The position numbers and the translations under genes are program-made. Under the pieces are notes generated by a model. That model saw nothing but the letters and a program-made list of their open reading frames with translations. It did no database searches and was not told where the DNA came from. A stretch of 8,041 nt of DNA from Oscillospiraceae bacterium (GTDB lineage: Bacteria > Bacillota > Clostridia > Oscillospirales > Ruminococcaceae), in the NCBI GenBank assembly GCA_017394475.1, contig JAFPYQ010000046.1, positions 1 to 8,041 on the forward strand. Reading direction: 5' to 3'. This document shows, piece after piece, positions 4,973-8,041 of this stretch; the first letter of the stretch is position 1, and each line of letters starts with the position of its first letter.

Positions 4973-6724
4973 TCATACACTATCCTGCAAAGCATCATAG
5001 CCTATCTCGCCGGTGCGCACCCTTACTACATCACGCACATTGTAGACAAAGATCTTGCCGTCGCCCACATTGCCCGTATAGAGCGCTTTCCTTGCAGTTT
5101 CCACAACTTCCTTTACAGGGACCTTGCAAACCACGCAATCCACCTTTACCTTCGGCACAAGGGATGTCTCCACTGGTGAACCTCTGTAATAGCTGGTAGC
5201 CTTGCTGAGCTTGCCCGAACCCAGCACCTGTGTGGTGGTAAGGCCTTCTACGCCGATATCCGCAAGGGCTTGTTTGAGGTTCTCGAACCTGCTCTGACGG
5301 CAGATGATGGAGACCTGCGAGAATTTCGACTGACCGAAGGACTCGTGTGATGTAGGCTCATAGGTGAGCTCAACAGCCTTTTCAACGGGAACAGGCTCGC
5401 CCGCTGCAAGGTAGCTCTCTGTATCCACAGCCATAAGGAATCCGGAATAGGAGCTTGCCAGACCGTGCTCTTCGATGTCAAGACCTACTACCTCTTCATG
5501 AGGAGTTACGCGGAGCCCGAATACTTTCCTGATGATAAGATATGTCACAGTGATGAGCACTGCAGTCCACAGACCTACTGTGAGCACTGCAAGAGCCTGC
5601 AGACCAAGGAGCCTTACCCCGCCGCCGTAGAAGAGGCCTGCCAGCTGTGTGCCGTTTGCATCTGCGATGGCATAGGAGGGAACAGTCGGGTCTGCAAGAA
5701 GTCCCACTGCCAGAGTGCCCCAGATACCGTTGAGCATATGTACTGCAACTGCGCCCACAGGGTCATCTATATGGAGCACATAATCCAGGAACCAGATACC
5801 GAAGGGCACCAGAAGGCCGCTTACCACGCCTATGACTGCCGCACCTGCGCAGTTTACCACATCACAGCCCGCTGTCACGCCTACAAGGCCTGCCAAAGAT
5901 GCGTTGAGGCACATCGAAACATCGGGCTTGCCGTATTTTATCCATGTAAAGATCATACATACCACAGTTGCCACTGCAGGAGCCACCGTTGTTGTGAGGA
6001 ATATGGAACCCAGCTGTGCGCCGTCTGTTGCGGCTGCACCGTTGAAACCGTACCAGCCGAACCAGAGGATGAAGCATCCCAGTGCGCCGATGGTCAGTGA
6101 ATGACCGGGGATAGCCTTTACCTTTGTGACCTTGCCGTCCTTATCGGTATCAAATTTGCCTATGCGGGGCCCTAACATCTTAGCGCCGATGAGGGCTGCG
6201 ATACCGCCTACCATGTGGATGGCGCAGGAGCCTGCGAAATCATGGAAGCCCAGCTGCACCAGCCATCCGCCGCCCCATATCCAGTGAGCCTCTATGGGAT
6301 AGATCACAGCGGAGATAACTGCGGAATAAATGCAGTACGAGATAAACTTTGTCCTCTCTGCCATGGCTCCCGATACTATGGTAGCGGCAGTGGCGCAGAA
6401 AACAAGATTGAATACGAAACCCGAGAAGCTGAATCCGCCGTAGCCTGTAAACAGTGAATAGTCCACCTTGCCGGCAAATCCGCCCATATCAGTACCGCAG
6501 AGCAGACCGTAACCCACTATTATGAACATAACTGTACCGATACAGAAGTCCATAAGATTCTTCATTATAATGTTGCCCGCGTTCTTGGCTCTTGTAAAGC
6601 CCGTTTCTACCATAGCAAAGCCTGCCTGCATGAAGAAGACCAGCGCCGCGCCTATGAGGTACCATATACCGAAGGCCTCAGAGGTCACCATTTCCTTTAC
6701 GCTGACCACTAATTCTTCACTCAT
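4973..6724 (-). CDS. amt: Ammonium transporter fused to a C-terminal PII signalling domain
   Basis: A 583-aa inner-membrane protein. Residues about 15-405 are an Amt channel with the expected eleven membrane helices. Visible family features: AMVETGFTRAKNAGNI (37-52), HWIWGGGWL (147-155), substrate-site Asp162 in HDFAGSCAIH, the twin histidines His170 and His329, and GHSLTIGALGCFILWFGWYGFN (208-228, printed here only by its ends GHSL and GFN in the family sense). A linker (406-468) leads to a complete PII domain (469-583) with T-loop (about 505-525), B-loop TGNVGDGKIFV (550-560) and RVRTGE (568-573). PII normally binds ATP/ADP and 2-oxoglutarate and plugs Amt; fusion makes that control intramolecular. 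The T-loop residues equivalent to Tyr51 (uridylylation) and Gln39 (2-oxoglutarate/Mg site) are Val518 and Leu506, while the Lys58 equivalent is kept. AAGGGGAT (6731-6738) precedes the ATG. Confidence 0.93.
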   Translation of the reverse strand: MSEELVVSVKEMVTSEAFGIWYLIGAALVFFMQAGFAMVETGFTRAKNAGNIIMKNLMDFCIGTVMFIIVGYGLLCGTDMGGFAGKVDYSLFTGYGGFSFSGFVFNLVFCATAATIVSGAMAERTKFISYCIYSAVISAVIYPIEAHWIWGGGWLVQLGFHDFAGSCAIHMVGGIAALIGAKMLGPRIGKFDTDKDGKVTKVKAIPGHSLTIGALGCFILWFGWYGFNGAAATDGAQLGSIFLTTTVAPAVATVVCMIFTWIKYGKPDVSMCLNASLAGLVGVTAGCDVVNCAGAAVIGVVSGLLVPFGIWFLDYVLHIDDPVGAVAVHMLNGIWGTLAVGLLADPTVPSYAIADANGTQLAGLFYGGGVRLLGLQALAVLTVGLWTAVLITVTYLIIRKVFGLRVTPHEEVVGLDIEEHGLASSYSGFLMAVDTESYLAAGEPVPVEKAVELTYEPTSHESFGQSKFSQVSIICRQSRFENLKQALADIGVEGLTTTQVLGSGKLSKATSYYRGSPVETSLVPKVKVDCVVCKVPVKEVVETARKALYTGNVGDGKIFVYNVRDVVRVRTGEIGYDALQDSV

Positions 6725-6750
6725 AATGTCATCCCCTTAATTCAGTATAC

Positions 6751-6849
6751 AAAAACGGGGCTGTCAGAGCACAGGGAACGTCGGTTCTATGCAGCATCGG
6801 CACTCGTTGACCTGCATGACCTGTTCCCTGTACTTTGTCCAGCCCCGTT
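6751..6849 (-). promoter_or_regulatory. Structured leader RNA of amt ending in a terminator-like stem
   Basis: In the roughly 130-nt amt leader, AACGGGGCTG pairs with CAGCCCCGTT (bases 6840-6849 with 6754-6763) and is followed by TTTTT on the minus strand (6751-6755), just before the ribosome site. Nested inside are a 9-bp helix (6771-6779 with 6823-6831) and a 6-bp helix ATGCAG/CTGCAT (6789-6794 with 6812-6817) with a 17-nt loop. The closing helix is thus both the base of a three-tier fold and an intrinsic terminator, as expected for an attenuator or riboswitch. It does not match the glutamine riboswitch core or a T-box as I know them; the signal sensed is unknown. Confidence 0.7.
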
Positions 6850-6862
6850 GCTGTTGTGTCCC

Positions 6863-6891
6863 ATTGTAAGGCATAAGGGGGAAAATGTCAA
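6863..6891 (-). promoter_or_regulatory. Sigma-A promoter of amt
   Basis: On the minus strand TTGACA (6891-6886), 17-nt spacer, TACAAT (6868-6863). Transcription should start near 6856, placing the whole hairpin array in the transcript upstream of amt. Confidence 0.87.
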
Positions 6892-7200
6892 TAGGTTTAT
6901 GTGAATTTTGTCAATGTAAATGAATTATTTTATCTCGTTTCTTGCAAAAATGTCCTTTTTCAATAAAACGCCCGATCCGCTGCACAGGAATGTTAAAAAT
7001 ATATGTATACAGCATTATGATAATGTTTATGGCACTGTCGGATGAGAGTATCCCCCGGTCATAAGCGAAAGTGCAAGCTTCAAATTATGCAGTTTTGAAT
7101 TCTGTAAATTTCATTTTTGAAGTTTTCGGGGTGTTTTTTCTGTGCATTTCATATAAATGCAGGGCATATCGGACATACTGATTTAGAAAATAGAGAGAAA
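6892..7200. other. Intergenic region between the divergent amt and gltB promoters
   Basis: AT-rich with no supported gene. It contains a loose fold GCACT...AGTGC (7032-7036 / 7070-7074) enclosing GGAT-gagagt-ATCC (7040-7053). There is also a pair of competing stems where CTTCAAA (7078-7084) can pair with TTTGAA (7094-7099) or TTTGAAG (7116-7122), then a T6 run at 7133-7138. ATGCAG words occur at 7087 and 7157, echoing the motif at the gltB promoter. The small minus-strand frame here lacks a ribosome site. Confidence 0.5.
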
Positions 7201-7226
7201 TGCAGGATTTTACTTGACATCCTGCA
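7201..7226. promoter_or_regulatory. Inverted repeat straddling the gltB -35 box, likely operator
   Basis: TGCAGGAT (7201-7208) and ATCCTGCA (7219-7226) form a perfect 8-bp inverted repeat around the TTGACA at 7214-7219. A protein bound here would block or reposition RNA polymerase. The half-site ATCCTGCA recurs at 7293-7300, just before the gltB ribosome site. Confidence 0.6.
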
Positions 7227-7242
7227 GATTTTGTCATATAAT
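7214..7242 (+). promoter_or_regulatory. Perfect consensus promoter of gltB
   Basis: TTGACA (7214-7219), 17-nt spacer, TATAAT (7237-7242). Start expected near 7249, giving a 67-nt leader before the ATG at 7316. Such a strong promoter usually needs repression, which the overlapping inverted repeat could provide. Confidence 0.92.
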
Positions 7243-7315
7243 CAATACTGTAAACAACATTGACCAACATTTATGAATTTTTACATATACATATCCTGCA
7301 AAAAGAGGTAATACT

Positions 7316-8041
7316 ATGAACGATCATCAGAGCCGGGGTCTGTACGACCCTGCATTCGAGCATGATAACTGCGGAATAGGCGCGGTGATAGATCTCAAAG
7401 GTATAAAGACAGCAGCTAATGTGGACAGCGCTCTGAAGATCGTTGAGACCCTGGAGCACCGCGCAGGCAAGGATGCCGACGGCAAGACAGGTGACGGCGT
7501 GGGCATACTGCTCCAGATATTACATTCCTACTTTTCCTCCCTTTATAATCTGCCGGGGGAAAGAAAGTACGGCATAGGCATGTTCTTTATGTCCCATGAC
7601 AATTATAAGGATGCCATGGCAGTATTTGAGGATATCCTTGAAAGGGAAAAGCTGGAGCTTCTGTTCTGGCGTGAGGTGCCTGTCCATCCCGAGATACTGG
7701 GCATCAGGGCGAGAGAGAGCTGCCCCGTCATCATGCAGGCATTCATCAGAAAGCCCGACAACTGCGAAAAGGGCATAGAGTTCGACAGACGGCTCTACAT
7801 CGCAAGAAGGCTCTTTGAAAAGGCGGATACAAAGTCCTATGTATGCTCCATGTCCAGCAGGACCATAGTATATAAGGGTATGTTCCTTGTGAGCGAGCTC
7901 CGCCGTTTCTACGACGATCTGAGCTGCGGCAGGTATGACAGTGCCATTTCCATAGTACACTCACGTTTTTCCACCAACACAGAACCCTCATGGCAGCGCT
8001 CCCATCCCAACCGCCTTATGGTGCACAACGGCGAGATCAAC
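7316..8041 (+). CDS. gltB: Glutamate synthase large subunit, N-terminal glutaminase part (runs off the window)
   Basis: The first 242 codons of a much longer gene, open to the last base. This is the class II (Ntn) glutaminase domain that releases ammonia from glutamine; in the full enzyme the ammonia is channelled to 2-oxoglutarate to make glutamate. After a short propeptide the catalytic Cys is residue 19 in EHDNCGIGAV, exposed by cleavage. Other signatures are LEHRAGKDADGKTGDGVGIL (46-64), HSRFSTNTEPSW (215-226) and HNGEIN (237-242), whose Asn/Gly form the oxyanion hole. ATG 7316 follows AAAGAGGT with 7-nt spacing. Divergent from amt, it fits a nitrogen-assimilation locus. The full family length is about 1,500 residues, so most of the gene lies beyond the window. 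Confidence 0.95.
   Translation, partial: MNDHQSRGLYDPAFEHDNCGIGAVIDLKGIKTAANVDSALKIVETLEHRAGKDADGKTGDGVGILLQILHSYFSSLYNLPGERKYGIGMFFMSHDNYKDAMAVFEDILEREKLELLFWREVPVHPEILGIRARESCPVIMQAFIRKPDNCEKGIEFDRRLYIARRLFEKADTKSYVCSMSSRTIVYKGMFLVSELRRFYDDLSCGRYDSAISIVHSRFSTNTEPSWQRSHPNRLMVHNGEIN

Noticed and set aside
5465..6457. Plus-strand frames (211, 90 and 80 aa) within amt
   Set aside because: Cys/His-rich antisense readings of a strongly conserved membrane protein; no ribosome site or family.
6754..6849. Known glutamine riboswitch or T-box as identity of the amt leader
   Set aside because: I do not see the conserved core of the glutamine riboswitch or the T-box AGGGUGG-type sequence; only the general fold and terminator are supported.
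7520..7991. Minus-strand frames (146 and 81 aa) opposite gltB
   Set aside because: Shadows of the conserved glutaminase domain on the other strand.

Overview
The window looks like chromosomal DNA of a Clostridia-class gut or rumen bacterium, most likely a Ruminococcus-like member of the Oscillospiraceae. This is judged from heavy use of ATA for Ile, strong GGAGG-type ribosome sites, consensus TTGACA-17-TATAAT promoters, the fused ammonium transporter/PII protein and the style of the Rpn-like and mobile-element genes. The genus is an inference; no rRNA or other marker gene is present.

Layout. (1) Bases 1-137 hold consecutive hairpins that may be the right end of an IS200/IS605-type element. 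(2) Bases 265-508 are a frameshifted remnant of a repeat-rich surface protein, with its terminator at 537-570. (3) Bases 590-1897 form one transcription unit: a PD-(D/E)XK Rpn-like nuclease gene (649-1536) followed by a stand-alone duplicate of its C-terminal domain (1609-1827), ending at a perfect terminator. (4) Bases 2119-2382 are a complete mini-unit (promoter, 55-aa zinc-ribbon 'KTR' protein, terminator). (5) Bases 2450-4501 are a phage or mobile-element replication module of three overlapping or adjacent genes: a replisome-organizer-like protein carrying a candidate origin inside its gene, a G39P-type helicase loader, and a cysteine-motif protein. No helicase, integrase or relaxase follows. 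(6) Bases 4505-4945 are non-coding, with short repeats and stacked hairpins. (7) Bases 4973-8041 look like core genome: a nitrogen-assimilation pair, amt-PII on the minus strand and gltB on the plus strand, transcribed divergently.

How the genes work together. The Amt-PII protein should import ammonium and carry its own PII sensor; GltB (glutamate synthase large chain) moves the glutamine amide nitrogen onto 2-oxoglutarate. Each has a near-consensus promoter with an extra control element: a structured, terminator-like leader RNA for amt, and an inverted repeat straddling the -35 box for gltB.

The most interesting signal is in the Rpn-like locus. A strong ribosome site and in-frame ATG inside the nuclease gene could give a separate C-terminal small protein, as described for E. 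coli Rpn nucleases with intragenic antitoxins. The same segment, with the same ribosome site, is duplicated just downstream as an independent gene. The pattern suggests a nuclease with both an internal and a stand-alone inhibitor; that function is inferred, not shown.
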